Positions 19,155 through 29,130 of a stretch of DNA of 64,000 nt are shown one piece after another. Below the pieces are notes generated by a model. That model had not been told where the DNA came from. It ran no database searches and saw nothing but the letters and a program-made list of their open reading frames with translations. A program made the translations under genes and the position numbers. Within the stretch, counting starts at the first letter, position 1, and each line of letters begins with the position of its first letter. Origin of the DNA: Pseudoalteromonas sp. '520P1 No. 423' (lineage in GTDB: Bacteria; Pseudomonadota; Gammaproteobacteria; Enterobacterales; Alteromonadaceae); assembly GCF_001269985.1 (NCBI RefSeq), contig NZ_BBZB01000002.1:434001-498000 (forward strand), read 5' to 3'.

Positions 19155-21218
19155 ATGTTGAAACATGTTAAAAATATATCGGTATTATCTACGGCCGCTA
19201 TTACTTTGTTACTTTCATTTCCAAGTATTTCTGCGGAAAAAGTCGAAAGTAAACGGGTGAACTATGACGATATTTTTAATCTAGAATATGCTGCATCACC
19301 TCAGGTTAGCCCAAATGGTGAGTATGTTATTTACGAACGTCGTTCTATGGATATTATGAAAGACGGCACCCGTATCAACTTATGGCAAGTGAATATAGAC
19401 GGTAGTGAACATGAGCCGGTATTTTCAGGTAAAGCCAACTATCGTATGCCGCGTTTTTCTCCTGATGGCAAACGTTTAGCATATTTGTCATCCCATGAAG
19501 GTGATAACCAGCTTTATATAGTGTGGCTTGAGTCTGGCAAAACTGCGCGAGTCACTAATTTACAGTTTTCGCCAAGTGACATTTCTTGGTCTCCCGACGG
19601 TAATTCAATTGCATTTTCAATGTTTAAACCAGGTAAATTAAATAGTTTATTTAAAGGTATGCCTAAAAAACCTAAAGGTGCAAATTGGGCTGGCACTGCG
19701 AAATACATAGATCAAATGAATTACCGCAGAGATGGCGGAGGTTTTACTAAAGCAGGCTATACACATATTTATGTTGTACCAGCACTTGGTGGTACAGCGA
19801 GACAAGTTACATCAGGTGATTTTCACCATGGTGGCGTGATCAATTGGTCTAAAGATAGTAAAAATATCATTATAGATGGTGACCGCCATGCTGATTGGCA
19901 AGATAGACCCATCGAATCTGATATTTATCAAATCAATGTTAACACTGGCAATGTAACCACTTTAGTTAAAAGAGATGGACCAGATAATAATCCACGCATG
20001 AGTCCTAATGGTAAAAAAATCGCATACTTGAGTTTTGAAGATAAAAAATTATCAAGCCAAAATTCACAACTTCATGTGATGGATAGCGATGGAAACAACA
20101 TTAAAAATCTAACAGCATCGTTAGATCGTAATGTGAGTAATATTCACTGGGCGCAAAATGGCAAAGGCATTTATTTTTCATATGATGATCATGGTCAAAG
20201 CTACGTAGGCTATGTTGATTTAAAAGGAAAGCTAACAAGTAAGCTGGTAAAGATTGGTAGTCAATCTCTCGGTCGTCCATATACTTCAGGTGATTACACT
20301 GTTGCAGATAATCGCGCTTTAGTATTCACAAAAGCAAATAATCAGCGTCCTGCAGATTTAGCGATTATCAATAAAAAAGGCAAAGTAACAACATTAACGC
20401 AATTAAACGAAGATATTTTTGCTCATAAAGATTTAGCTAAAGTTGAAGCGATAAAAGTTAAATCATCGGTAGATAGCCGTGATATTGAAGCATGGATAGC
20501 ATTACCACCTGGGTTTGATGCAAGTAAAAAATACCCAATGATTTTGGAAATCCATGGCGGTCCACATGCTGCTTACGGACCAAACTACAGTACTGAAGTG
20601 CAATTAATGGCAGCAAAAGGTTATGTTGTTGTTTGGGCAAACCCTAGAGGAAGTACCTCTTATGGCGCAGAGTTTGCTAATACAATTCATCATAATTACC
20701 CTTCTCAAGATTATAATGATCTTATGGATGTGGTTGATGGTGTCATTGGCAAAGGGTATGTTGATGAGTCACAGTTATTTGTAACAGGTGGTTCAGGTGG
20801 CGGTACTTTAACAGCTTGGATTGTTGGTCAAACAAACCGTTTTAAAGCCGCAGTGGTCGCAAAGCCAGTAATTAACTGGATGAGCTTTAGTTTAACAGCA
20901 GATGGTTACTCATATTTCACAAAATACTGGATGCCAGGTATGCCATGGGAGCACGCAGATCATTTATGGAAGCATTCTCCGTTATCATTAGTTGGTAATG
21001 TTAAAACACCGACTATGCTATTAACCGGTGAAGTTGATTACCGTACACCTATGAGTGAAACTGAGCAATATTATCAAGCGCTTAAATTGCAAAATGTAGA
21101 TACTGCTATGGTGCGAATTCCCAAAGCTGCTCATGGAATTGCTGCCAGACCAAGCAACTTAATACAAAAAGTTGGTAATGTACTGGCTTGGTTCGAGAAA
21201 TACCGAACCACAGAATAA
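19155..21218 (+). CDS. S9 family prolyl oligopeptidase-type peptidase
   Basis: 687 residues with a signal peptide (1-27, ending SISA), so probably periplasmic. The N-terminal beta-propeller has repeated TolB/PD40-like segments (SPDGKRLAYLS, SPDGNSIAFS, SPNGKKIAYLS). The C-terminal alpha/beta hydrolase carries S547 in GGSGGG, D628 in GEVDYRTP and H660 in KAAHGI. Such enzymes are dipeptidyl or acylaminoacyl peptidases acting on short peptides. It stands alone, with a terminator at 21243-21282. Confidence 0.9.
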   Translation: MLKHVKNISVLSTAAITLLLSFPSISAEKVESKRVNYDDIFNLEYAASPQVSPNGEYVIYERRSMDIMKDGTRINLWQVNIDGSEHEPVFSGKANYRMPRFSPDGKRLAYLSSHEGDNQLYIVWLESGKTARVTNLQFSPSDISWSPDGNSIAFSMFKPGKLNSLFKGMPKKPKGANWAGTAKYIDQMNYRRDGGGFTKAGYTHIYVVPALGGTARQVTSGDFHHGGVINWSKDSKNIIIDGDRHADWQDRPIESDIYQINVNTGNVTTLVKRDGPDNNPRMSPNGKKIAYLSFEDKKLSSQNSQLHVMDSDGNNIKNLTASLDRNVSNIHWAQNGKGIYFSYDDHGQSYVGYVDLKGKLTSKLVKIGSQSLGRPYTSGDYTVADNRALVFTKANNQRPADLAIINKKGKVTTLTQLNEDIFAHKDLAKVEAIKVKSSVDSRDIEAWIALPPGFDASKKYPMILEIHGGPHAAYGPNYSTEVQLMAAKGYVVVWANPRGSTSYGAEFANTIHHNYPSQDYNDLMDVVDGVIGKGYVDESQLFVTGGSGGGTLTAWIVGQTNRFKAAVVAKPVINWMSFSLTADGYSYFTKYWMPGMPWEHADHLWKHSPLSLVGNVKTPTMLLTGEVDYRTPMSETEQYYQALKLQNVDTAMVRIPKAAHGIAARPSNLIQKVGNVLAWFEKYRTTE

Positions 21219-21242
21219 AAAATATTCACATTACTAAAATTA

Positions 21243-21282
21243 AAAAAGTCACCAACAGTTTACTTGGTGACTTTTTATTTTT
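21243..21282. terminator. Bidirectional terminator
   Basis: 13-bp perfect arms (21243-21255 and 21264-21276) with an 8-nt loop, flanked by A-rich and T-rich tracts, between the convergent S9 peptidase and dihydroorotase genes. It can serve both strands. Confidence 0.85.
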
Positions 21283-21315
21283 TATTAGATGTGTTTCACA
21301 CTTATATCATTATAG

Positions 21316-22641
21316 TTACTTTTCAAATGCTAATCGCTTAGCTACAAGCGAAGTATCAATGACTTTTTGACCATCATAAACTTGCTGACCATTAACCCAA
21401 GTACTTGCAATATTTGCACTAAATTTATGATTTAAAAAAGGTGACCAGCCACAATGATACAAAAGAGACTCTTGTGTCACAGGTGTTGTCTTATCAATAT
21501 CGACTAACACTAAATCAGCATAATAGCCCTCACGAATATAACCTCTATCTTTTATGGCATAGCGTATGGCAGGGTTATGTGCTGTTTTTTCAACTACTTG
21601 TTCTATAGAAAAAGTTTTTTGTTGAACCTGATCTAGCAAACTTAATAATGCATGTTGTACTAGTGGTAAACCTGCGGGTGCTTGTGGGTAAGGAACCTGC
21701 TTTTCAGCCCAGGTATGAGGCGCATGATCAGTTGCAATTATATCAATGCGACCATCATTTAACGCTGATAACAATGCTTGGCGGTCACTCTCTTTTTTAA
21801 TCGCGGGATTACATTTTATTTGATTACCTAAACGCTCGTAATCGTTTTGAGAAAACCATAAATGATGTACACAAGCCTCAGCTGTAATGGCTTTGCCTTT
21901 GATAGCCCCAGGTGAAAATAAATCTAGCTCTTTTGCTGTTGTGATATGGAGTACGTGTAATTGACTACCACAACGTTTTGCAAGATTTACAGCATAAGAT
22001 GAAGAGGCATAACAGGCTTCATCATCACGGATAATAGGGTGATCTTGTATTACAATGTCGCGATTGAGTAAATCAATGCGTGCTTGATTTTTGGCGATCA
22101 CTGGGCCGCTTTCACAGTGGGTAACAATTAAAGTGGGTGACTCTTTAAAAATATTTTCAAGGGCAGTTTCATTTTCTACGAGTAAATTACCTGTTGATGC
22201 GCCCATAAACACTTTAACGCCACAATGTTTACTGGGATCTAAGCGTTGAATTTGAGCAAGATTATCTTCTGTGGCACCAAGGTAAAAAGAGTAATTTCCT
22301 AAACTGCTATTAGCTGCGATATCAAATTTTGCTTCTAATGCTTCAATGCTTGTTGTTGCGGGTGATACATTAGGCATTTCCATAAAACTTGTGATACCGC
22401 CTGCAACCGCGGCTTTAGACTCACTGGCTATTGTACCTTTATGTGTTAATCCAGGCTCACGAAAATGAACTTGATCGTCTATCATGCCAGGCAATAAATA
22501 CTTGCCTTGTGCATCTATAAAAGGCTCGTTATTTGATGGTGAAATGTTAGGGGCTATTTTATGTATGCGTTCTCCTTTTATTTGAACATCTACGGTAAGT
22601 GTTTTACCTTCGTTTACCACATGGGCGTTCTTAATTAGCAT
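21316..22641 (-). CDS. Dihydroorotase-family amidohydrolase
   Basis: 441 residues of the amidohydrolase TIM-barrel superfamily, closest in pattern to the class I dihydroorotase/allantoinase group: LLPGMIDDQVHFREPGLTHK near 50-69, GVKVFMGASTGNL near 140, VLHI near 230 and ATDHAPH near 300. Dihydroorotase closes carbamoyl-aspartate to dihydroorotate in pyrimidine synthesis. The first histidine of the usual D-x-H-x-H metal motif is glutamine here (DDQVH), so metal binding may differ. I recall this variant from related sequences. It may be a second, non-PyrC enzyme. Single gene, no operon partner. Confidence 0.8.
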   Translation of the reverse strand: MLIKNAHVVNEGKTLTVDVQIKGERIHKIAPNISPSNNEPFIDAQGKYLLPGMIDDQVHFREPGLTHKGTIASESKAAVAGGITSFMEMPNVSPATTSIEALEAKFDIAANSSLGNYSFYLGATEDNLAQIQRLDPSKHCGVKVFMGASTGNLLVENETALENIFKESPTLIVTHCESGPVIAKNQARIDLLNRDIVIQDHPIIRDDEACYASSSYAVNLAKRCGSQLHVLHITTAKELDLFSPGAIKGKAITAEACVHHLWFSQNDYERLGNQIKCNPAIKKESDRQALLSALNDGRIDIIATDHAPHTWAEKQVPYPQAPAGLPLVQHALLSLLDQVQQKTFSIEQVVEKTAHNPAIRYAIKDRGYIREGYYADLVLVDIDKTTPVTQESLLYHCGWSPFLNHKFSANIASTWVNGQQVYDGQKVIDTSLVAKRLAFEK

Positions 22642-22737
22642 TATTACTCCTGCTTAGTTTATTAAATTAATTCTGTCCTTTGACTTAGCTGAAATGGTTG
22701 CATGTATTACTTTAAATGGTATTGAGACACCTAGTGC

Positions 22738-22776
22738 GAAAGCTATAAAATGATGAAAAATCACTTTATAGCTTTC
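22738..22776. other. Long hairpin downstream of the ZigA-like gene
   Basis: Perfect 12-bp arms (22738-22749 and 22765-22776), extendable inward by four more pairs around one mismatch to a GAAAA-type loop. No T tract follows on either strand, so it is not a classical terminator. It may protect the 3' end or reflect a small repeat. Confidence 0.45.
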
Positions 22777-22821
22777 ATATGAGCATGAACTAATTGGTAA
22801 ATAACGCGTTTTGTTGTATTA

Positions 22822-24024
22822 CTACTCTTGCCAAGCAGGGAAAGGGTCTGCTAACGTTTCCCAGTAATTACGGCCACGTAATACTTCCTCTTCAGTTAAT
22901 AAGCAATCATCTAATGCTTGAGAAAAAGCGGCCTGATTGAGGTTTTGACCAATGAATACCAGTTCTTGACGCATATCACCAAATGGTTCAACCCATTGTG
23001 ATTCAATTGACTCTAAATATTCAGGCTCAGTTGGCCAGCTCTCTTTTGGAACAGCTTTCCAAAACATGCCTGAAAAGCCATAACGTGCAATGCCACCAGC
23101 TTGGGACCATTGGCCGGCAAATTCAGGACGTGTTGCTAACCAAAAATAACCTTTAGAGCGTAATAACTTGCCAAAGTCTCTGGTGTTGTGTACTACATCA
23201 TAAAATTTTTGCGGATGAAAAGGACGTCGAGCTAGGTAACTAAAGCTTGAAATACCGTATTCTTCAGTTTCAGGCACATGTTCTGAACGCATTTCTTTGA
23301 GCCAACCAGGCGCTTGCTGTGCACGTTCAAAATCAAATAAATTCGTACCTAAAATATCATCAACAGGTACATTACCATTTGAAATTGGCATAATCCGGGC
23401 CTCAGTATTAAGCGTACTTAATATTGCAGTCAATTTATCTATATGACTGCTATCAACTAAATCTGTTTTGCTGATCAAAATAACGTCTGCAAATTCTACT
23501 TGGTCAATTAATAAATCCGCAACACTACGCTCATCTTCATCACCTAAAGATTCACCAGCTTCTTCTAAGCTTTTTGCTTCTTCATAATCTTTTAGGAAAT
23601 TAATGGCATCAACGACAGTAACCATAGTATCAAGCTTAGCGACATCACCAAGAGAGACGCCATCTTCATCCGCAAACGTAAATGTTTCAGCCACTGGAAG
23701 CGGCTCTGAAATGCCAGTTGATTCAATTAGTAAATAATCAAACTGACCATTTTTAGCAAGTTCATTAACTTCTAAGAGTAAATCTTCACGTAAAGTACAG
23801 CAAATACAGCCGTTGCTCATTTCTACTAGTTTTTCTTCACTGCGATTGAGCGATACATCATTTTTTACTTGGCTTGCATCGATATTGATTTCACTCATAT
23901 CATTTACGATAACAGCGACTTTTCGACCTTGTCGGTTGTTAAGAATATGACTGAGTACGGTGGTTTTACCAGCCCCTAAAAAGCCTGATAACACGGTGAC
24001 GGGTAGTCGTGTTGGTTGGTTCAT
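22822..24024 (-). CDS. zigA: Zinc-responsive COG0523 GTPase (ZigA-like metallochaperone)
   Basis: 400 residues. The P-loop GFLGAGKT is at 14-21, the metal-binding CxCC motif NGCICC at 71-76, the SKTD guanine-specificity motif lies in the middle, and there is a CobW-type C-terminal domain. The length and the C-terminal [13 protein letters not shown] and [19 protein letters not shown] segments match the long ZigA subgroup, which delivers zinc to client enzymes under zinc starvation. A Zur-like palindrome at 24059-24073 lies 35 bp upstream. It is divergent from a DUF1826 gene that has a second Zur-like site. Confidence 0.85.
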   Translation of the reverse strand: MNQPTRLPVTVLSGFLGAGKTTVLSHILNNRQGRKVAVIVNDMSEINIDASQVKNDVSLNRSEEKLVEMSNGCICCTLREDLLLEVNELAKNGQFDYLLIESTGISEPLPVAETFTFADEDGVSLGDVAKLDTMVTVVDAINFLKDYEEAKSLEEAGESLGDEDERSVADLLIDQVEFADVILISKTDLVDSSHIDKLTAILSTLNTEARIMPISNGNVPVDDILGTNLFDFERAQQAPGWLKEMRSEHVPETEEYGISSFSYLARRPFHPQKFYDVVHNTRDFGKLLRSKGYFWLATRPEFAGQWSQAGGIARYGFSGMFWKAVPKESWPTEPEYLESIESQWVEPFGDMRQELVFIGQNLNQAAFSQALDDCLLTEEEVLRGRNYWETLADPFPAWQE

Positions 24025-24058
24025 TAAATTGCCTTACTTTCTACATTACTTATAGATA

Positions 24059-24073
24059 TGTTATATTATAACA
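24059..24073. promoter_or_regulatory. Zur-like palindrome before zigA
   Basis: Perfect 7-1-7 palindrome TGTTATATTATAACA, matching the core of the known gammaproteobacterial Zur box (TGTTATANTATAACA), 35 bp upstream of the ZigA-type gene. Zur represses such genes when zinc is sufficient. Confidence 0.75.
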
Positions 24074-24337
24074 AAAGTATAATAAAGTAATGACGAGTCA
24101 AATTATTTAAAGCCGCGATAGCAAGTGTGCATGTGTTCATAAGATTTTTTAAAAGAAATAACAGCTTATATACTCAATACGCGCTCAACATAACTTGAAT
24201 TTAAAAATGCGGTTTAGGACTTTAAAAAATAAAAAGACACATAGCAGTCCCTAAGCTTGTATCAAACTAAAGCTTAGTGACTTATTTTACGGTTTCGATA
24301 AACATACCTATGTTGTTTATCGCTTATACTTGATAAT

Positions 24338-24352
24338 TGTTACAATATAACA
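24338..24352. promoter_or_regulatory. Second Zur-like site before the DUF1826 gene
   Basis: TGTTACAATATAACA differs at two positions from the palindrome 265 bp away and lies 47 bp before the DUF1826 start. Each divergent gene would thus have its own Zur operator. The 24074-24337 stretch between the sites holds no gene. Confidence 0.65.
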
Positions 24353-24398
24353 TTACAATGCGAGCGTAACCGTCATTGTAATAATTAAGGTATTTGTT

Positions 24399-25073
24399 AT
24401 GAGCGCATTAGTGATGCCCACACCTGAAGAGAATACGCAACTTATGCGTCGTTTAGCCACATCTAATACACCAGATATTTTGGCTCATATTTATCAAGAT
24501 GATGTCAATATCGCCATTTGGCAAAATGGTCTATCAGAGCAAACACATGAACAAGCAACACAATTAATCATTGATGAAGGCAAGCTCAACCTTGAAATTG
24601 CAGCTGGACCAGATGATGTCATTACACAATTGGTGAACAAACATTCAGGCTTAACAGACACACATCACTTAAATCAGCACATACAAACACTAGTGGATAT
24701 GTTCTGTACTTTATTTGAATTAAAACGTGCAGGCATTCGTTTAAGTATTTTAGATCAAGCAATGTGCCCAAAGTTCCATGTTGATAAAATTCCTTGTCGT
24801 TTAGTTTCAACATTTTCTGGTCCTGCAACACAATGGATTGCTCATCAAGATGTTGTTTATTCTAAACTTGGTAAAGCAAGCTTCAATGTGAGTGATGATG
24901 TGTCAGGCATATATACTGACGCTAACCAAATACAAACAATGCGCACTGGAGATGTTGCGTTATTAAAAGGCAGTAATTGGCAAAATAATGAACATGCTGG
25001 ACTTGTTCATCGTTCGCCTAAACAGTCTAACAATCAAAAAAGATTAGTGATCACACTCGATTTTATCGATTAA
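24399..25073 (+). CDS. DUF1826 domain protein
   Basis: 224 residues, no signal peptide. The family signature is clear in MCPKFHVDKIPCRLVSTFSG followed by PATQWI, and the protein ends in HRSPK and RLVITLDFID. The conserved Cys, His and Asp residues in the CPKFHVD segment could bind metal. DUF1826 genes are known neighbours of COG0523 genes in Zur regulons; the biochemical role is unknown. It is divergent from zigA, with its own Zur-like site, and 122 bp upstream of the M1 peptidase gene on the same strand. Confidence 0.8.
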   Translation: MSALVMPTPEENTQLMRRLATSNTPDILAHIYQDDVNIAIWQNGLSEQTHEQATQLIIDEGKLNLEIAAGPDDVITQLVNKHSGLTDTHHLNQHIQTLVDMFCTLFELKRAGIRLSILDQAMCPKFHVDKIPCRLVSTFSGPATQWIAHQDVVYSKLGKASFNVSDDVSGIYTDANQIQTMRTGDVALLKGSNWQNNEHAGLVHRSPKQSNNQKRLVITLDFID

Positions 25074-25195
25074 ACAAAATCACTTTTTCAAGTATGCTTA
25101 CAGTGTTAATGATTTATTGGCACTGCTGTACATAAAATAAACTGAATTAACCCGGTTTTATAAAAATACGACAACTAACTAAAAGAACGAGTACT

Positions 25196-27667
25196 ATGAA
25201 GATAAGAAAATCGCTTAGCTTAGCGCTAATGTTACCCTTAGTTTTTATGGCTGGAGCACATGCTTCTGCTATAAAACAAACGAAAGGTGATTTTGAAGAT
25301 AAATTCCGTCAACTTGATGAAGTATTACCTACACCCAATGTGTATAGAAATGCAGCAGGTGAGCCTGGTGAGCGTTACTGGCAACAAAAAGTTGATTACA
25401 AAATAAAAGTATCGCTAGATGAAGAAAAACGTCGTCTTTCAGCTAGCCAAAAAGTGACTTACCAGAATAACTCTCCTTATAGATTAAAGTACCTTTGGGT
25501 ACAGCTAGATCAAAATATCTTTAAAGAAGACTCTATAGCAAATCGTGCCAATAATTTTGCTGGTATCGGTCGTCGTGGTCCTATGACTAAAGCAGGTGAT
25601 AAAGATACTCCGGCTAAGTTAAGCTTAGGTGAATTACGTCGTCATCAATTCATGGCTGATAACGAATTAGGTTATGAAATTAGCAAAATAAGCGATAGCC
25701 GCGGTAAAAACCTAGACTTTACAGTTGTTGGTACGCAAATGCGTATTGATTTACCAAAACCATTAAAGTCAGGCCAAAAAGTAAAATTTAATATCGATTT
25801 TGCTTTTAATATTGTTGAAGAAGATGCTGTTTCTGCACGTTCTGGTTATGAGCACTTTCCAAAAGATCCACGTGAAGGCGGCAACGATATTTTCTTACTG
25901 GCACAGTGGTTCCCTAGATTACATGCTTACACCGATTATGAAGCTTGGACGAATAAAGAATTCTTAGGCCGTGGTGAGTTTACGTTAGAATTTGGCGACT
26001 ACGAAGTTGAAATTGACGTACCTGCCGATCACATCGTAAGTGCAACTGGTGTGCTGACAAATCCTAAGTCTGTCTTAACTTCAATACAGCGTAAACGTTT
26101 AGAGAAAGCAAAAACTGCAAAACGTCCAGTGTTTGTTGTTACTGAAGAAGAAGCATTAGAAAACGAAAAAGCAGGTACAACTAAGCGTAAAACTTGGAAG
26201 TTTAAAGCTGAAAATGTGCGTGATTTTGCATGGGGTTCTTCGCGTAAATTTATGTGGGATGCAAAAGGTTATAAACAAGGTGGTGACGATATGCCACATG
26301 TTATGGCTATGTCATTTTACCCTAAAGAAGGTGGTGATTTATGGAAAAAATATTCAACAGAATCTGTGATCCATACAATGGAAGTATATTCACGTTTTTC
26401 ATTTGATTACCCTTATCCAACTGCACAATCAGTTAACGGCCCTGTAGGCGGCATGGAATATCCAATGATCACCTTTAATGGCCCGCGAACTGAGCTGCAA
26501 GATGATGGCACGCGTACTTATTCTCAAGCTGAAAAGCGTTTCCTAATTGGTGTAATTATTCATGAAATTGGTCATATTTACTTTCCAATGATTGTAAATT
26601 CAGATGAGCGCCAATGGACTTGGATGGACGAAGGTTTAAATAGCTTCTTAGATGGTGTTGCTGGTCGTGAATGGGATCCAACTATTCCTTGGGGTGTAGA
26701 GCCTCGTGATATCGTAGGTTACATGAAATCTGAAAAGCAAGTACCTATCATGACACAATCAGATAGTGTATTACGCTTAGGTCCTAATGCGTATACTAAA
26801 CCTGCTGCTGCCCTAAATATTTTACGTGAAGTAATTTTAGGTCGTGAGCTGTTTGATTTCGCATTTCAAGAATATTCAGATCGTTGGAAATTTAAACGCC
26901 CAACACCATCAGATTTTTTCCGTACTATGGAAGAAGCATCAGGTGTTGATTTAGATTGGTTCTGGCGTGGTTGGTTCTACTCAACAGATCATGTAGATAT
27001 CTCAATCGATAAAGTATATAAATTACGTTTAGATACGCATAATCCAGACATTGATTTTGCACGTTTACGTGATATTGAAAATGACAAACCATCGTCGTTA
27101 TTTGTTGAGCGTAATAAAGCTGAAGGCAAAAAATTATGGATAGATCAAAATCCAGATATTACAGACTTTTATGATACTAACGATAGATTTACAGTTACAA
27201 ATAAAGAGCGTAATAAGTATCAGAAATTCTTAAAAGATCTTAAACCTTGGGAGCGTAAAACACTTGAGCGTGCAGTTGCTGAAGATAACAACTATTACGT
27301 ACTTGAGTTTTCAAACCTAGGTGGTCTAGTGATGCCTATTATACTTGAACTTAGCTATGCTGATGGGACTAAAGAATCTCAGTATATACCTGCAGAGATC
27401 TGGCGTCGTACACCTAAACATGTTCGTAAGCTGATAGTAACAGATAAAAGCAAAACGCTTGTAGATGTCACTGTTGATCCAGGTTGGGAAACAGCTGATG
27501 TAGATGTAGAAAATAACCATTACCCACGTCGTATTATTCCTTCTCGTGTAGAAGCTTATAAAGCTAAAAAACGTTCTGGTAAAGTTCATCGCGATATCAT
27601 GCAAGATATCAAAACAGAACTTAAAAAAGACGAAGACGATAAAGAAAAACAAGATAAAGGTAACTAA
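25196..27667 (+). CDS. M1 family zinc metallopeptidase, secreted
   Basis: 823 residues with a signal peptide (1-24, ending AHAS). The zinc site is HEIGH at 456-460 with the third ligand E479 in WMDEGLN, exactly the H-E-x-x-H-x18-E spacing of gluzincin aminopeptidases. A GGMEYP exopeptidase-like motif (VGGMEYPMI) lies upstream. The C-terminus is highly charged (KTELKKDEDDKEKQDKGN). It would cleave N-terminal residues from peptides in the periplasm or outside. Downstream, a DUF6702 gene begins 2 bp after the stop. Placed in a zinc-responsive cluster, it may be a client of that regulation (inference). Confidence 0.9.
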   Translation: MKIRKSLSLALMLPLVFMAGAHASAIKQTKGDFEDKFRQLDEVLPTPNVYRNAAGEPGERYWQQKVDYKIKVSLDEEKRRLSASQKVTYQNNSPYRLKYLWVQLDQNIFKEDSIANRANNFAGIGRRGPMTKAGDKDTPAKLSLGELRRHQFMADNELGYEISKISDSRGKNLDFTVVGTQMRIDLPKPLKSGQKVKFNIDFAFNIVEEDAVSARSGYEHFPKDPREGGNDIFLLAQWFPRLHAYTDYEAWTNKEFLGRGEFTLEFGDYEVEIDVPADHIVSATGVLTNPKSVLTSIQRKRLEKAKTAKRPVFVVTEEEALENEKAGTTKRKTWKFKAENVRDFAWGSSRKFMWDAKGYKQGGDDMPHVMAMSFYPKEGGDLWKKYSTESVIHTMEVYSRFSFDYPYPTAQSVNGPVGGMEYPMITFNGPRTELQDDGTRTYSQAEKRFLIGVIIHEIGHIYFPMIVNSDERQWTWMDEGLNSFLDGVAGREWDPTIPWGVEPRDIVGYMKSEKQVPIMTQSDSVLRLGPNAYTKPAAALNILREVILGRELFDFAFQEYSDRWKFKRPTPSDFFRTMEEASGVDLDWFWRGWFYSTDHVDISIDKVYKLRLDTHNPDIDFARLRDIENDKPSSLFVERNKAEGKKLWIDQNPDITDFYDTNDRFTVTNKERNKYQKFLKDLKPWERKTLERAVAEDNNYYVLEFSNLGGLVMPIILELSYADGTKESQYIPAEIWRRTPKHVRKLIVTDKSKTLVDVTVDPGWETADVDVENNHYPRRIIPSRVEAYKAKKRSGKVHRDIMQDIKTELKKDEDDKEKQDKGN

Positions 27668-27669
27668 GA

Positions 27670-28164
27670 TTGAAACAGCTTACTTCTATAATAGCTGTTG
27701 TTTTTATGCTGATTGCGAACCTAGCGTTCGCACATCAGCAAAAAGCAGCTGAAACAACTGTTTTATTTAATAAAAAGTCTCATAAGCTTGAAGTGATGCA
27801 TCGCTTTTATTTACATGATACTGAACATGCAGTTCAGCATTTATTTAATAAAGATGCGGATATTTTAAATTCAAAAGATACGCAAAAATCATTTGCTAAT
27901 TATGTTGCAAAGCAATTTTTAGCTCGTGATTTAGCTAACAATGCATTACCTCTAAGTGATGTTGGTTTTGAAGTTGAAGGCAAGTTTTTTTGGGTGTATC
28001 AAGAAACAGCCCTGCCTGACAACATTAAAGGTATCAAGTTATTTAATGGTACTTTACGCTCTCTTTGGCCAACTCAAATTAATATGGTCAATATAGAAGG
28101 CAAAGGCAATATACGTACTTTGTATTTTTCTGAAAATAAAGATTGGCTTACAGCTAAATTTTAG
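27670..28164 (+). CDS. DUF6702 family periplasmic protein
   Basis: 164 residues from a TTG start 2 bp after the M1 peptidase stop, implying translational coupling. The signal peptide ends near NLAFAH. The body contains the HRFYLHDTEHAV segment and the C-terminal LWPTQINMVNIEGKGNIRTL typical of DUF6702, a family found next to M1 peptidases. Several histidines could bind metal. Function unknown; the tight coupling suggests it serves the peptidase. Confidence 0.75.
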   Translation: MKQLTSIIAVVFMLIANLAFAHQQKAAETTVLFNKKSHKLEVMHRFYLHDTEHAVQHLFNKDADILNSKDTQKSFANYVAKQFLARDLANNALPLSDVGFEVEGKFFWVYQETALPDNIKGIKLFNGTLRSLWPTQINMVNIEGKGNIRTLYFSENKDWLTAKF

Positions 28165-28175
28165 TTTTCAATCAG

Positions 28176-28205
28176 GTGCTGTTCATCCAGAGCAGCACTT
28201 TTATC
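28176..28205 (+). terminator. Weak hairpin between DUF6702 and COG0523 genes
   Basis: GTGCTG (28176-28181) and CAGCAC (28193-28198) arms followed by a short TTTT. Possibly a partial terminator inside the operon. Confidence 0.4.
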
Positions 28206-28218
28206 ATGGAGAAACTAA

Positions 28219-29130
28219 ATGGAAGCTATCGTAGTGATAGTGGGCTTTTTAGGTGCAGGTAAAACGACCTTACTTAAAAAGTTAGTCGAAACTGCATTTG
28301 AGCGTGATTGGAGCCCATTTGTAATTTTAAATGATTATGAAAGTGCCAGTCTTGATGCCGCCCAACTAAGTCACAAAATAAACCCTAATTTTTTAAAAGC
28401 CCTCAACGGGAGTTGTATTTGTTGCAGTGGTATCTCTGAGTTACGAGAATCAGTTAATCGTATTCAAGCGCGTGATAATGGCATAACGTTTATAGAAGCC
28501 AATGGTACTACCGATGCTTGTTCATTAATGGGCTTTTTAGGTGTGGGTATCAACCAGCGTTTTTTATCGCCAATTCAGCTATCTGTTGTTGATGTTAAAA
28601 ATTGGCAGCAACGCGGCGAGCATAATGAACTTGAAGCTAATCAAATCCAGGTATCATCAATTATTGTGCTCACTCATGAAGATAAAGTCGATGAAAAGCG
28701 TATTGCATTTGTTAAACAACAATTAAAAACACTTAATCCAAGTGCCACGATTTTAACATCAGACATGTTAAATATTGAGATGCTGCCAGAAGTGAGCCCA
28801 TCTCATAACCAAGCTGATAAATTACCACACCACAAAGCACATTGGGCATCGAGTTCGACCGACTTACCGCCATTGCCTGATTACATGTGTGTCAAAGATA
28901 TTTGTGAAGCTTTACCTAAGTCAATTTTAAGAATTAAAGGGTGTACTAAAATAGCCAACGAGCCTCACTATACGTATTTTGAACGTTGTCCTGATGGTGA
29001 AGTTTATGTCAGGCCATATAAAGGTGAACCTACAACTGGTGCTAAGTTATTAACTATAGGACCTGGAAGTGATAAAGCACTCTTAGAGCGTGTGATAAAT
29101 CAAGCTCTTAAACAGTCAAGTAAGCGCTAA
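28219..29130 (+). CDS. Second COG0523/CobW-type GTPase
   Basis: 303 residues. The P-loop GFLGAGKTT is at 9-17 and the metal-binding motif GSCICC at 64-69. The usual NKxD motif is replaced by THEDKV, so guanine selectivity may be altered. The CobW C-terminal domain contains YTYFERCPDGEVYVRPY. It is a shorter, distinct subgroup from the ZigA-type protein at 22822-24024. It is likely a metal-insertion GTPase for a client encoded nearby, such as the M1 peptidase or DUF1826 protein (inference). Confidence 0.8.
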   Translation: MEAIVVIVGFLGAGKTTLLKKLVETAFERDWSPFVILNDYESASLDAAQLSHKINPNFLKALNGSCICCSGISELRESVNRIQARDNGITFIEANGTTDACSLMGFLGVGINQRFLSPIQLSVVDVKNWQQRGEHNELEANQIQVSSIIVLTHEDKVDEKRIAFVKQQLKTLNPSATILTSDMLNIEMLPEVSPSHNQADKLPHHKAHWASSSTDLPPLPDYMCVKDICEALPKSILRIKGCTKIANEPHYTYFERCPDGEVYVRPYKGEPTTGAKLLTIGPGSDKALLERVINQALKQSSKR

